Positions 26,609 to 36,246 of a stretch of 64,000 nucleotides of DNA are shown in pieces. The translations under genes and the position numbers were made by a program. Each line of letters opens with the position of its first letter. Position 1 is the first letter of the stretch. The notes beneath the pieces were generated by a model. The model was not told where the DNA came from and ran no database searches. It saw only the letters and a program-made list of their open reading frames with translations. The stretch lies in NCBI RefSeq assembly GCF_034259205.1, contig NZ_CP139487.1:2356001-2420000 (forward strand). The letters are read 5' to 3'. The DNA is from Peredibacter starrii. GTDB lineage: Bacteria > Bdellovibrionota > Bacteriovoracia > Bacteriovoracales > Bacteriovoracaceae.

Positions 26609-26981
26609 TTTTTTAATGATTTTTGTAGGTATAACCCTTGCTACTACTGCTCAATCAGCAGATATCTTCTTTCGCGACATGAATCAAAAAGAGAAAGTTC
26701 CCACTGAATTGGTTGATTCCATAAGAGTCTATCGCCCAGCAAGCTGTGCTTCGAAGTGCGTGGCATTGGAAAAGATCAAAATTAAAGATTTTAAGAAGCT
26801 GAAAAAAGTTAATGCAAAAGATTATGAAGACATCTTCAACCCAGCACTAATTCTCTGTGACCGCATGGAAGGGAAATTAAAGACGATCTTCGATGAAAAG
26901 AAAAACGCTTATTCAGTATGTGGCTTCAAAGACGAAAGCCTTTTCTTTGCCTGGGACTATTTGAACAAATTTACCGAATAA
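26595..26981 (+). CDS. Small secreted protein of unknown function
   Basis: 128 residues. I keep the TTG at 26595 because it gives a normal signal peptide with a basic start (RRNNFLMIFVGITLATTAQSA); the ATG at 26616 would lose the basic residues. Three or four Cys (PASCASKC; LCDR; VCGF) suggest disulfides. It starts inside the end of the protease gene, so it may be an inhibitor, chaperone or partner; this is only a guess from position. Confidence 0.55.
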   Translation: MRRNNFLMIFVGITLATTAQSADIFFRDMNQKEKVPTELVDSIRVYRPASCASKCVALEKIKIKDFKKLKKVNAKDYEDIFNPALILCDRMEGKLKTIFDEKKNAYSVCGFKDESLFFAWDYLNKFTE

Positions 26982-26998
26982 GTGACGCGCGTAAAAGT

Positions 26999-27028
26999 TT
27001 GCATAACTCTCATGGTCTTCCATAAAAT
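26999..27028 (+). promoter_or_regulatory. Promoter for a leaderless mRNA
   Basis: TTGCAT (26999-27004) and TAAAAT (27023-27028) are 18 bases apart, and the -10 box ends six bases before the ATG at 27035. There is no ribosome binding site. Confidence 0.5.
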
Positions 27029-27034
27029 GACCTG

Positions 27035-27535
27035 ATGAAATTAATGCTCATTTTTCTATTCATTGCTTCTTCTGTTCTTGCCCAATCTGACGCCAATTAT
27101 AATGTCCTTGCGGGAAAACTTCATAAAAGCGGTAAGGTCAGAGTCCACATCCTCCCTGAAACGGCCAAATTTAAAGTTCAAATGGACTATGATGTGAAGA
27201 AGAAGGACTGGGTCCCGGTTCCATCAAAGCTTCTAAAAGGTAAAACTGTCATGGAATTTCCTGACGAGTTTAAGACCGAGGCCGGATATCAGAATCTAGA
27301 AAATCAAAAGAGCCTGGCCATTCCCAAAGCTATTTTGAAGTTTGTGAAGAAAGCCGATTTTGGAAATTTGAAGAACGCTTATTTCATCCAGGTTCTACCA
27401 ACAAATAAGAAAACCAAGATTGATATCGTTTATCACCCAAGTCTTCCGTCTGTAGGATGGGAAAAAGTTCAGATCACTTTCATCAGCAAGATTCCCCTGC
27501 TGAATGGCTATCAGTTAATTGCTAAAATTAAATGA
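27035..27535 (+). CDS. Secreted protein of unknown function
   Basis: 166 residues with a signal peptide (LMLIFLFIASSVLAQS). The mature part is Lys-rich and predicted to be mostly beta strand, without Cys. No family recognised. Probably leaderless, see the promoter directly upstream. Confidence 0.6.
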   Translation: MKLMLIFLFIASSVLAQSDANYNVLAGKLHKSGKVRVHILPETAKFKVQMDYDVKKKDWVPVPSKLLKGKTVMEFPDEFKTEAGYQNLENQKSLAIPKAILKFVKKADFGNLKNAYFIQVLPTNKKTKIDIVYHPSLPSVGWEKVQITFISKIPLLNGYQLIAKIK

Positions 27536-27542
27536 AAACACG

Positions 27543-27869
27543 TTACGATTTTTTAAGTTCTCGATGAATGAGAAATAATGGAAACGTCACACTAATGGCG
27601 ATCACAAATCCAAACAAAATATAGGTCCAGACAAATTTCATTCCGAGCTTCTTTCCTTCTCTCCATATGAAAATTGACGCCGCAGTAAAGAAGAAAAAGA
27701 GGTCATAGGTCACGGATCTTGCCGCCGGATTGGCCTGCGTGTCCACGATAAACATCCACCAGCCTTCGATGAGACCAAAGCCAGCATAAGTAAAGTTCTC
27801 TTGCCAGCACAAAACCAGTGCAAGAATTGCGATAAGGCTATAGACGAAGATCAGTAATTTCTTTTGCAT
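27543..27869 (-). CDS. DUF2834 family membrane protein
   Basis: 108 residues with three membrane helices. The order YSLIAILALVLCW, an aromatic loop, SVTYDLFFFFTAASIFIWREG and a final helix matches the DUF2834 family. Function of the family is unknown. The start overlaps the preceding hydrolase gene by 32 bases. Confidence 0.75.
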   Translation of the reverse strand: MQKKLLIFVYSLIAILALVLCWQENFTYAGFGLIEGWWMFIVDTQANPAARSVTYDLFFFFTAASIFIWREGKKLGMKFVWTYILFGFVIAISVTFPLFLIHRELKKS

Positions 27870-28707
27870 AAAAGTTCTCTAGCGCCTGGTGAAATTCTTT
27901 AGCGCTCAAGATTCGATTATGCCCGAAGTTTTTGAATGTCACAAAGTTTTCACCGAAGATTTCCTTTGCTTCTGTGTGTAAGGTAAAAGGCACTTCACGA
28001 TCATTCTCATCGGCGACATACATGACAGGTAGTTTCACTGATAGCCTTCTCAAAGGAATGGTAGTCATTTTATCAGCACCATCAACCGTATTCAGGACAT
28101 TCTTCACTAAATACGGAACGGCCTTTTTATTCAGATTAATCTTCTTAGAAAACTGCTGAATCAAAAAATCAAATTGATTGGGAGAATTCACCATAACCAG
28201 GGCCTTCGCTCGAAGATTCATCTCTAAAATCCCATGTGTCACGGCAACTGATCCAAATGAATGGCAAACATAGATGGGATCATCATTATAAAGGCTTTCG
28301 GTCTTCTTCAAAATTTCAAACCATTCATGAAGATTCGTACTAAGTCCCGGTGATTCACCATGTGCCGGAAAATCAAAACAGGTCACCGGATGACCGTTCT
28401 TAATGAGAAAGTTTATGAGTTCAGAGAATTGATCCCATCGCCCACCCCAACCATGGACCATTACCAGCCGGGATTTCGTTCCCGATCTATTAAAATTTCG
28501 GATTGTAATATACGAATCTTTAAATGATATCTTTTGAACTTCACTTTGAGTGAGAAGATCTGAAAGGTTTTTATGGGGCCTCTTTATAAGGGGTGTGAAC
28601 CACAAAAAGGTCCCTAATTTACCAGTTATGAGAGGAGAAATATCTCCCAACACCTTTGTTCCGATGTAAGCAGTCTGTAAGGCCGTCATTCTAAATAGAT
28701 TTTTCAT
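27838..28707 (-). CDS. Alpha/beta hydrolase
   Basis: 289 residues. Oxyanion motif MVHGWGGRWDQF, acid-loop CFDFPAHGESPG and the nucleophile elbow VCHSFGS (Ser in S-F-G) are visible; a C-terminal His (FGHNRIL) completes the triad. An esterase or lipase-like role is likely, substrate unknown. TATTCT on the minus strand ends six bases before the ATG and there is no ribosome binding site, so the mRNA may be leaderless. Confidence 0.82.
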   Translation of the reverse strand: MKNLFRMTALQTAYIGTKVLGDISPLITGKLGTFLWFTPLIKRPHKNLSDLLTQSEVQKISFKDSYITIRNFNRSGTKSRLVMVHGWGGRWDQFSELINFLIKNGHPVTCFDFPAHGESPGLSTNLHEWFEILKKTESLYNDDPIYVCHSFGSVAVTHGILEMNLRAKALVMVNSPNQFDFLIQQFSKKINLNKKAVPYLVKNVLNTVDGADKMTTIPLRRLSVKLPVMYVADENDREVPFTLHTEAKEIFGENFVTFKNFGHNRILSAKEFHQALENFYAKEITDLRL

Positions 28708-28779
28708 ATTCTAAGAATAGCTTCTTTCAGGACTTGCTTAAATGTCATAAAATAACCTTTTTATGCCAAGGACGATACT

Positions 28780-29715
28780 ATGCGCACCATCGTTTTCATT
28801 GCCCACTCTCCTCTTCAAGGTCTAGATGTCTTCGGGCCAGTAGAAATATTCACTGCCGCAAACTTCTATAAAGAGAACTATAAAATTGTTCTTCTTTCTT
28901 CGACGAAATCAAAAACTCTTAAGGCCCATAGTGGAATTACAGTCGTTGCCGACAAATACTTTAAAGACTACAAAGGTCCCATCGATACATTGATTGTGAC
29001 GGGAAACCCGGATAAAAAACCTTCAAAAGAACTTCTCGATTGGATCAAGCTTAAATTCAAATCCACACGTCGCTTGTGTTCAGTTTGTACAGGTGCTTTC
29101 ATTCTCGCGGAATCGGGACTTCTCAAAAACAAGAAGGCCACCACTCATTGGATGTGGGAGCAGTCTTTTAAGAATCAGTTTAAAGATGTTGAGTTAGATA
29201 TCTCTTCCATCTGGACCAAAGACGGCAAGGTCTATACCTCCGCCGGAGTCAGTACCGGCATTGATCTGGCACTCGCTTTAGTGGAAGAAGATTTTGGTGC
29301 GGCAGCGGCCCTGCAAATTGCGAAAGGTCTAGTGCTGTTCCTGCGTCGTAGCGGAAATCAGAAACAGTTTAGCCAGATGCTTTTGAATCAGGAAAAAGAG
29401 AAAGACCAATTCACGGATTTGAATCTTTGGCTTCAGGAGAACATTAAGAAAGATATCTCTGTAGAGGAGATGGCCCAGCATATCGGCATGAGTCCACGCA
29501 ATTTTTCCCGTCAGTTTAAATTAATTTTTAATCATGGCCCGGCGGAGCACTTAAGAAAGCTCCGGATTGAGAAGGCGCAGAAGCTTCTGGAGGCCTCAAA
29601 TATGGATTGGAAACGCATTTCTTCCCTCTGTGGAATGCCAAATGAAGCATTACGGCGGGCCTTTATTCGAGAAACGGGCATTTCTCCTCAGGATTATAAG
29701 AAACGCTATAAATAG
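28780..29715 (+). CDS. GlxA-family transcriptional regulator (DJ-1/PfpI plus AraC)
   Basis: 311 residues: an N-terminal DJ-1/PfpI-like domain (CSVCTGAFILAESGLL at the nucleophile elbow) followed by an AraC-type double helix-turn-helix (VEEMAQHIGMSPRNFSRQF; SPQDYKKRY). Such proteins usually control amine or amino-acid catabolism, but the target here is unknown. AAGGA precedes the ATG. Confidence 0.88.
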   Translation: MRTIVFIAHSPLQGLDVFGPVEIFTAANFYKENYKIVLLSSTKSKTLKAHSGITVVADKYFKDYKGPIDTLIVTGNPDKKPSKELLDWIKLKFKSTRRLCSVCTGAFILAESGLLKNKKATTHWMWEQSFKNQFKDVELDISSIWTKDGKVYTSAGVSTGIDLALALVEEDFGAAAALQIAKGLVLFLRRSGNQKQFSQMLLNQEKEKDQFTDLNLWLQENIKKDISVEEMAQHIGMSPRNFSRQFKLIFNHGPAEHLRKLRIEKAQKLLEASNMDWKRISSLCGMPNEALRRAFIRETGISPQDYKKRYK

Positions 29716-29774
29716 TTGGCCTATCGGAACTCCAATTTTATAAGATTTCCCCACGTAAAATCCCGGAGTTTCCC

Positions 29775-32363
29775 ATGAAATTTTTATTCCTTTTAGTTCT
29801 CCTGTCTCTTTCTGCACTGGCCGCCACTCGACCATCGGAAGATAACATTACTCGCGATTTTGCGAAGATGAGAAGAGCTCAGATTAAGGACGTTAAATAC
29901 AACCTTTCCTTCGATCTGGATAAAAACCAGGACACTTACAGCGGTAAAGCGATTATTCGCCTAACCCTTAATGATCTCAAGCGCCCACTGACTTTTGACT
30001 GGAAAAATAAAAGCATTCAAAACCTTGAAGTCAACGGAGTTAAACTCACTGAGTATCCAAAACGAGAAGGAAGCTTTGATATTCCGGCCAAATTTCTGGC
30101 CCCAAAGACACTTATTACTATTTTCTTCGTGGGTGAATACAGCAAAGAGGCCTCAGGCTTTCAACGCGCTAAAGACCCAGAAGACGGTTCTGAATACGTT
30201 TACACAGATTTTGAACCTTACTATGCTCACTGGTTCTTTCCATGTTTTGACCAACCAGACTTAAAGGCGACCTTTGAAGTTAACGTGACTGCTCCCCTCG
30301 AGTGGAAAGTCATTCAGAACGAGATGATCGTTTCTGAGAATGTCGTAAATGGAAAGAAGTATGTGGCCTTTAAAGAGACCAAACCGATCAGCACATATTT
30401 ATTCTTCTTAGGTGCGGGCCCGTTTGTTGAATGGAAAGATAAATACGGCGATACACCTATCTACCTTTATGCCCGAAAGTCTCTTGAGAAATACGTTGAT
30501 GCCGACAACATCATGGAGAGCACTAAAAAAGGTCTTAAATTCCTCAACGAGTATTTTGGTTACCCATATCCGTTTACTAAATACGCACATGTGTTTGTTC
30601 CAGAGTTCGCTTGGGGCGGAATGGAAAATCCAGGTGCCGTGACAATGAGTGAGCGAAATATTTTCCGAGGCGCTGTTCCTGAGATTCGTTATGACAAAAG
30701 AAACTCACTGATCCTCCATGAAATGGCCCACATGTGGTTTGGAGATCTAGTGACCATGGAATGGTGGAATGATCTATGGCTCAATGAGAGCTTTGCTTCC
30801 TATCTGGCAAGTGTGGCACAAGACCGTGCTCTTAATGCTAAGGACACTTGGATCGATTTCTTCCACGGCAAGACCTGGGGCTACTGGCAGGATCAATTAG
30901 TAACCACTCACCCGATTGAGACCAATGTTCCTGACGTTAGAACTGCCCGCGGTAACTTTGATGGCATCACATACGCTAAAGGTGCAAGCGCCTTGAAGCA
31001 ACTTCATTTCTTTGTTGGTGAAGAAGGTTTCCGTGAAGGTCTGAGAGATTATTTTAAAAACTATGCTTTCAAGAACACTCGTCGCGAAGACTTTATCAAT
31101 GCCATTGCCAAGGCCTCTAAAGTTGATCTGAACGGATGGACAAAGAGTTGGTTACAGACTGCGGGACCAAACCGCGTGACTTTAAAACCAGAATGCACTG
31201 ATGGATCACTTACAAAGATTGTGATTACTCAAAAACCAAATGCTTCAAAAAGCTTTTCTCCTCACCGCGCGAAACTCGCTTTCTTTGACGAAAACTTCAA
31301 ACAAGTGAAGTCACTGGATGTGATGTTTGAGAAAGAATCAACTGAGGTCGCAGTGTCCGACACAAAATGCCCGGCCTTTATTCTTCCGAATGAAGGAGAT
31401 CAGGACTACGCCCTTTACTCTCTGGATGAAACATCAATCAAGAAAGTTAATGAGGCCCTTACGGCTCTTCCGGATCCACTTGCGCGTCTCATGGTATGGC
31501 ACAAGCTATCTCAGATGGTGAGAAACTCAGAGCTTAAGGCCCAAGACTTTCTAAACTCAGCGATTGTGGCCCTTAAAACGGAGAAAGATGACCAGTTACT
31601 GGGAAGCCTTCTTGGTCGCCACAGCTTCATGAAACAAACTTACCAATGGTATCTCACGCCTTCAGAGAGAGCCGCAGTTGCTCCAGAATTTGAGAAAGTC
31701 ATCTGGGAGCGCATGACAAGCGCGAAACCAAAATCAAGCACTCAAATGAGTTTCTATGATTACTACGTTGGCATGGCCCAGACCAAGGAATCTCAGGAAA
31801 GACTTCACTCAATCCTTGTGAAGAATGAACCTCCAAAAGGCATGACGCTGGATCAGGATCGCCGCTGGGCGATTATCTTGAACCTCTCAATTAACGGTCA
31901 CGCGGATGCTGAAAAGCTCATTAACGACGAATTAAAACGCGATGGCTCGACCATTGGGAAACGCACGGCACTTGCGGCACGATCGGCGATCCCGACCCAG
32001 GCCAACAAGAGTAAGATGTGGACTGATTTGTTCGAGAATAAGGATTTTACTTATAGTGATCTGGAAGAGGCCGGCCGCACCTTCAATGGTGTAAACTATC
32101 CGGAACTCACTCAGACTTTTGTGAAGGACTTCTTCAAACGCCTCTCTAACTTTGACTGGAAACAACAGGATAAAAAGTCTGAGATATATTTTGAAAGCCT
32201 CTTTCCTTTAAATCTTTGCAGCCAGGAAGTCCTGATCATGAGTGAAAAGCACATGAAGAGTGCTAAGAAGCTCACTGGTCTAGCGAAACGTGGCTGGATG
32301 GAAGCGCAGGATGAGCTTGCTAGATGTGTTAAGGTGAGAGCGTTTTCTACGGCAAACAAATAG
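29775..32363 (+). CDS. Secreted M1-family aminopeptidase
   Basis: 862 residues with a signal peptide (FLLVLLSLSALAA). The gluzincin site is complete: GGMENPGAVT exopeptidase motif, HEMAH at 315-319 and Glu338 in NESFA. An ERAP-like helical C-terminal domain follows. It would trim N-terminal residues from peptides outside the cytoplasm, fitting a periplasmic or secreted nutrient-release role. CGGAG lies upstream of the ATG. Confidence 0.93.
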   Translation: MKFLFLLVLLSLSALAATRPSEDNITRDFAKMRRAQIKDVKYNLSFDLDKNQDTYSGKAIIRLTLNDLKRPLTFDWKNKSIQNLEVNGVKLTEYPKREGSFDIPAKFLAPKTLITIFFVGEYSKEASGFQRAKDPEDGSEYVYTDFEPYYAHWFFPCFDQPDLKATFEVNVTAPLEWKVIQNEMIVSENVVNGKKYVAFKETKPISTYLFFLGAGPFVEWKDKYGDTPIYLYARKSLEKYVDADNIMESTKKGLKFLNEYFGYPYPFTKYAHVFVPEFAWGGMENPGAVTMSERNIFRGAVPEIRYDKRNSLILHEMAHMWFGDLVTMEWWNDLWLNESFASYLASVAQDRALNAKDTWIDFFHGKTWGYWQDQLVTTHPIETNVPDVRTARGNFDGITYAKGASALKQLHFFVGEEGFREGLRDYFKNYAFKNTRREDFINAIAKASKVDLNGWTKSWLQTAGPNRVTLKPECTDGSLTKIVITQKPNASKSFSPHRAKLAFFDENFKQVKSLDVMFEKESTEVAVSDTKCPAFILPNEGDQDYALYSLDETSIKKVNEALTALPDPLARLMVWHKLSQMVRNSELKAQDFLNSAIVALKTEKDDQLLGSLLGRHSFMKQTYQWYLTPSERAAVAPEFEKVIWERMTSAKPKSSTQMSFYDYYVGMAQTKESQERLHSILVKNEPPKGMTLDQDRRWAIILNLSINGHADAEKLINDELKRDGSTIGKRTALAARSAIPTQANKSKMWTDLFENKDFTYSDLEEAGRTFNGVNYPELTQTFVKDFFKRLSNFDWKQQDKKSEIYFESLFPLNLCSQEVLIMSEKHMKSAKKLTGLAKRGWMEAQDELARCVKVRAFSTANK

Positions 32364-32406
32364 TTATCATTATGTCGCGCAGTCTTAAAAAGCTAAAAGG
32401 TGTGAT

Positions 32407-32790
32407 CTAAGATTTACAATGACAATATCGGCCAATGATCTCCAGCAACTTATCCAGCTCGATGGGCTTACTTAAAAAACCACTTAAGCGTGGATGAATC
32501 TTATCAACGGTGAAGGCGGTCACCATCACAATCGTTAACTTCTCCTGCGAAAACACCGGATCGACATCGAGCGCCGCCAGGAAGTCCCGTCCATTCATCA
32601 CAGGCATCATGTAGTCCAAGAGGATCAAGCAGGGCCTAGGCGAAATGCGCATCCAATCAAGCGCCTCTTGGCCGTTGGCGACCGCAACTGCCTCATAACC
32701 TTCCATCTTGAAGGCCATAAGAAGCATTTCGCGAATATACTCGTCATCATCCACAATCAAGATCGTTTCAGATGTTTCCGGTAAAGACAT
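32407..32790 (-). CDS. Single-domain response regulator
   Basis: 127 residues from ATG 32790, chosen because AGAGGG lies seven bases upstream (another ATG six bases earlier is too close to it). A lone receiver domain: acidic pocket DDD, phospho-acceptor Asp59 in LLDYMMP, and Lys in LSKP near the C-terminus. There is no output domain. It is divergent from the adjacent sensor kinase, its probable partner. Confidence 0.9.
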   Translation of the reverse strand: MSLPETSETILIVDDDEYIREMLLMAFKMEGYEAVAVANGQEALDWMRISPRPCLILLDYMMPVMNGRDFLAALDVDPVFSQEKLTIVMVTAFTVDKIHPRLSGFLSKPIELDKLLEIIGRYCHCKS

Positions 32791-32854
32791 AGTCATGCCC
32801 TCTAACTTACTATTTCAATAATAGGAATGTCTTATTAATATTAAGAAACAAAAT

Positions 32855-34678
32855 ATGAATGCCCCGATTTCTTTAATAGCACTTTGGTTTGCATGTATGT
32901 CAGTTATTTGCCATGCAGGGGTAAAAGAACGTCCGGAAATTCTCATTCTTCATTCCTATTCCCAAAGCTTTCCCTGGACCAAGTTCCAGATGGAAGGGCT
33001 TCAGAATACTTTCGACAAGGCCTTCCCTGATAGAGAAATTCCGGTCGAGTATCTTGATTGGAAGAACTTCCCGCTGAAAGAAAACCTACAGCACTTCAAA
33101 AAACAGCTCAGCATGAAATATGCTCGCAAGAATTGGGACGTTGTGATCACCACTGATAATGCCGCCCTGGACTTGGCACTTGAATTACGACCCGTTCTTT
33201 TTCCTCATGCTTATCTCATTTTCACCGGCATTAATGATTACGATCCCAGAGATTACGCCGATCAGACGCGTTTGACCGGAGTCATCGAGACCGTAGATTG
33301 GAACTCGACCATCTATCAGATGTTAAAGATCCATCCTCGGGCAAGTGAAATTGCAGTCATCATGGACTCAACTGAGATTAGCGGGGTCTTGTTGAAGGAA
33401 TTTCAGCGACTGATGCCCCAATGGAAAAATAAAGTGCGCATCACGACGCTCCATGATTTAGATATGGATGAGATTTTGAACCGAGTGAATAAACTGCCGG
33501 ACGATGCCCTTATTCTGGTAACAAACTTTACCATGGACCATTCAAAGAAGATCTTCACCTCTCGTGAGGCCATTCGCTTGATTAGCCAGAGAGGAAATGT
33601 TCCTGTTTATGGAATGTGGGACATGCAACTTGGTTATGGGATCGTTGGAGGGTGGCTTCTGGATGGCCATTTACAAGGAAGCATTGCGGCCGATCTAACT
33701 CTCAAAGTTTTGGACGGACAGCACCCGCCGGTCGTTACTAAAAGTTCTTCTCGCTATTACTTAGATTATAAGCAAATGGAACGTTATAAAATTCCTCTGA
33801 GTGATGCCACAGACGGTGCCGTCATGATCAACTATCCTCTGCCTATTTATAAAAAATATCTTCCTCACATCATTGTGGCGATCATCATTATTTTGATTCT
33901 TTTTATCCTGAACATCTTTCTCATTCGCAATATTCGTAAACGTGAAGCGGCCGAAAGAATGGCAGAGGAGTCAAACCAGGCGCGAGAAACCTTCATGACC
34001 CTTTCCGCCCACGAGTTTAGGACTCCCCTCACTGTCTTGTTGTTTCAATTGCAGCTTTTATTGAAAATGAGTCGCGGGGAAACAAAAAAGAAATCTACTC
34101 CCCAAGATATGACTGATGCCGCCGATATGGCGCTGGTGCAGGGCCGTCGTATCCATCAATTGGTCGAGAATATTCTTCTAGCATCTAAAAAAGGCACATT
34201 CGGAGGTCTTTTAACCGTAAACGAAACTGATCTAAGAACAGTCATTGAAAAAGTGGCAAATGATTTAAAACATCCTCTTCAGAACAGTGGCTCTACTCTG
34301 GATTTAAAATTCGAAGGATCCTGCAAGGGCCAATGGGAAGAAAGAAAAATTGAAAAACTGATGTCTCATCTTTTAAGTAATGCCATTAAATTCGGAAATG
34401 GTGGACCGATTGAAATCTCTGCCGTGACTGAGGCCGAGGGAGTTACGATCAAAGTAAAAGACCACGGGATTGGAATCAATTTAGAAGATAAGACGAAGAT
34501 TTTTGAAAAATTCGGACGTGCGGTTTCTGAATATAACTTTGGGGGATTTGGACTTGGCCTTTATCTCTCTCAACGTATCGTTGCTCTTCATAAAGGGAAG
34601 ATCTCTGTAGAAAGTGAACCTAATCAGGGAACACAGTTCACCGTGTTTCTACCGTTTTCTCCATCACGAAATTCGTAA
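32855..34678 (+). CDS. Sensor histidine kinase with periplasmic binding domain
   Basis: 607 residues. Signal/first helix, then about 300 residues resembling the ABC_sub_bind periplasmic fold (ILILHSYSQSFPW; TRLTGVIETVDW; WGMWDM-like MYGMW), then a membrane helix (about 330-355). The HisKA domain has His386 in SAHEFRTPL, and the ATPase domain has LLSNAIKFG, DHGIGI and FGLGLYLS. A small-molecule sensor is likely. No ribosome binding site was found. Its 3' end overlaps the GNAT gene by 41 bases. Confidence 0.9.
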   Translation: MNAPISLIALWFACMSVICHAGVKERPEILILHSYSQSFPWTKFQMEGLQNTFDKAFPDREIPVEYLDWKNFPLKENLQHFKKQLSMKYARKNWDVVITTDNAALDLALELRPVLFPHAYLIFTGINDYDPRDYADQTRLTGVIETVDWNSTIYQMLKIHPRASEIAVIMDSTEISGVLLKEFQRLMPQWKNKVRITTLHDLDMDEILNRVNKLPDDALILVTNFTMDHSKKIFTSREAIRLISQRGNVPVYGMWDMQLGYGIVGGWLLDGHLQGSIAADLTLKVLDGQHPPVVTKSSSRYYLDYKQMERYKIPLSDATDGAVMINYPLPIYKKYLPHIIVAIIIILILFILNIFLIRNIRKREAAERMAEESNQARETFMTLSAHEFRTPLTVLLFQLQLLLKMSRGETKKKSTPQDMTDAADMALVQGRRIHQLVENILLASKKGTFGGLLTVNETDLRTVIEKVANDLKHPLQNSGSTLDLKFEGSCKGQWEERKIEKLMSHLLSNAIKFGNGGPIEISAVTEAEGVTIKVKDHGIGINLEDKTKIFEKFGRAVSEYNFGGFGLGLYLSQRIVALHKGKISVESEPNQGTQFTVFLPFSPSRNS

Positions 34679-35114
34679 AGAACACATTATTTCTTCCGAC
34701 CGTTTGTTCTTTCACCAAGACAAACCCCATCTTTTCAAAGAAAGGCCTTGCCGTAATACTCGCTTCAACAAACAAACGCTCGATCTTTTGCACTTTCGCC
34801 TTTTCTTCAATCGCCGCATAAATTAATCGCCCTACGCCTTTTCCTACTGCATGTTCTGCAATGTAGAAGCGATCAATGTGACCATTAGGTTCCAACTCTC
34901 CAAAGCCAGCGAGAACATCACTCTCCTGGGCCACAAAAACCCATTTATTTTCGAATTTCTTTTCCCAGCCCTGCATGTCCCATGAAGAAAGATCAGGCGC
35001 CCAGGCTTTTACTTGTTCATCAGAGTAATGGCTTCGATTCACCGTGCGGATGGTGTTAAAAAACAACTCCGCTAGCGGAAGTGAGTCCGATTTTTGATAA
35101 AGACGAATGTTCAT
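34638..35114 (-). CDS. GNAT-family N-acetyltransferase
   Basis: 158 residues from ATG 35114. A start at 35150 would fall inside a terminator hairpin, so I reject it. Acetyl-CoA binding motif GKGVGRLIYAAIEE and the following GNAT strands (LFVEASITARPFFEKMGF) are visible. Substrate unknown. Confidence 0.85.
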   Translation of the reverse strand: MNIRLYQKSDSLPLAELFFNTIRTVNRSHYSDEQVKAWAPDLSSWDMQGWEKKFENKWVFVAQESDVLAGFGELEPNGHIDRFYIAEHAVGKGVGRLIYAAIEEKAKVQKIERLFVEASITARPFFEKMGFVLVKEQTVGRNNVFFTNFVMEKTVETR

Positions 35115-35129
35115 GGTGTTTTTCCGGGC

Positions 35130-35158
35130 AAAAAAAAGGCCCACCTGCACAGTGGGCC
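35130..35158 (-). terminator. Rho-independent terminator downstream of the trypsin-like gene
   Basis: On the minus strand GGCCCAC and GTGGGCC form a 7-bp stem around a 7-base loop, followed by eight T. It most likely ends the transcript of the serine protease gene, whose stop lies about 185 bases upstream; that gap holds no gene, only an imperfect inverted repeat near 35250-35310. Confidence 0.8.
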
Positions 35159-35342
35159 AATTCGGCTAATCTTTTTAAGGCGAGAAATCCCTCTCTCGTC
35201 TGTAATCGTCCTTGATTCTTAAATGTATTGCTTACATCAATCTTAAGGTTAGCTAACGAAAAGAGGAAATAAATCTTTTCTTACATTAGCTGACAGATTG
35301 CGAAACCCCACTTAAGTTTTAGGAATCAATTAACATCTGGTC

Positions 35343-36113
35343 CTATAGGGCGCCAGTTGTTGTTTTAATCCACTCGTAAGCGCCAGAAACGTTCGAGTAA
35401 ACGCCATACTTGTTCGCACCCGCACAGCCTTCGCCCCAACTTACAACACCAATTTGAACAGCATCGTTACGGCCATCGAAAACAACTAGTGGTCCACCTG
35501 AATCACCTTGGCATGAATCCTTACCACCGGCCGCATAGCCAGCAGGGATCATTGTATCGTCGATTGCACCATCGTAAGACTCAGCACGGTTGGCCTCTTC
35601 GTGAGAAACGATTGGAACGATAACTTTGTTAAGGTCTTTCGTGTAGTTGTCACGGTTTTCAGCGATATCACCGAAGCCGTAAACAGTAGCGTCCACACCT
35701 GGAGCTTGATTACCTTCAGAAGCAAACTTTGGAGTCGCTAGCTTCACAGCTTTAAGACCAGTTGTTCTGAAATCGATTGATTCAGTAAGCTCAACCAGAG
35801 CGAAATCGTGGCTGAAAGTATTGCGGTTATATTCAGGGTGCTTGATCACTCTTTTCACTCTGTATGAAACACCTTGATCTTTAAGATTAAGGATTCCGCC
35901 TTTAGCTTGAGAGAAATAACCAGCACAGTGAGCAGCAGTTAGGACCCAGTTCTTCGCGATGATACTTCCACCGCAAACACCACTTAGGCTAACCATATAT
36001 GGAGCTTCTTTAAGATCTGTAACTTTAACACCACCAACGATTTTGTCGCCAGCGAGCGCCTGACCAGCAATGAGAGAACTGAATACAAGGGCACCGAACA
36101 ATTTTGTTTTCAT
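35343..36113 (-). CDS. Secreted trypsin-like serine protease
   Basis: 256 residues with a signal peptide and a short propeptide ending in K-IVGG (residues 24-28), the classical zymogen cleavage site. Triad His62 (TAAHC), Asp103 (SHDFAL) and Ser205 (QGDSGGPL). Asp199, six residues before Ser205, predicts cleavage after Lys/Arg. Cys pairs of the S1A fold are present. Secreted; a prey-protein digesting role is plausible. Bacterial S1A trypsins are common in Bdellovibrio-like predators. Confidence 0.93.
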   Translation of the reverse strand: MKTKLFGALVFSSLIAGQALAGDKIVGGVKVTDLKEAPYMVSLSGVCGGSIIAKNWVLTAAHCAGYFSQAKGGILNLKDQGVSYRVKRVIKHPEYNRNTFSHDFALVELTESIDFRTTGLKAVKLATPKFASEGNQAPGVDATVYGFGDIAENRDNYTKDLNKVIVPIVSHEEANRAESYDGAIDDTMIPAGYAAGGKDSCQGDSGGPLVVFDGRNDAVQIGVVSWGEGCAGANKYGVYSNVSGAYEWIKTTTGAL

Positions 36114-36208
36114 CTGAGACTCTTTTGAAAAAGTTTTCTAGGAGTCTTAATTGTCTCAGTGGAGTTTTATGACGCGTGAGATGCAGGAAAAATGAGACAG
36201 GGGGTTGT

Positions 36209-36237
36209 AAAAAACGGGGACCTGTGGCTGGTCCCCG
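36209..36237 (-). terminator. Rho-independent terminator of fadD
   Basis: On the minus strand CGGGGACC and GGTCCCCG form an 8-bp stem with a 7-base loop, followed by six T. It lies 10 bases after the fadD stop. Confidence 0.85.
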
Positions 36238-36246
36238 TGAAATGAA

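Noticed and set aside
35159-35342. A small gene in the gap before the trypsin-like gene
   Set aside because: Frames are short and lack ribosome binding sites; an imperfect inverted repeat is the only structure seen.
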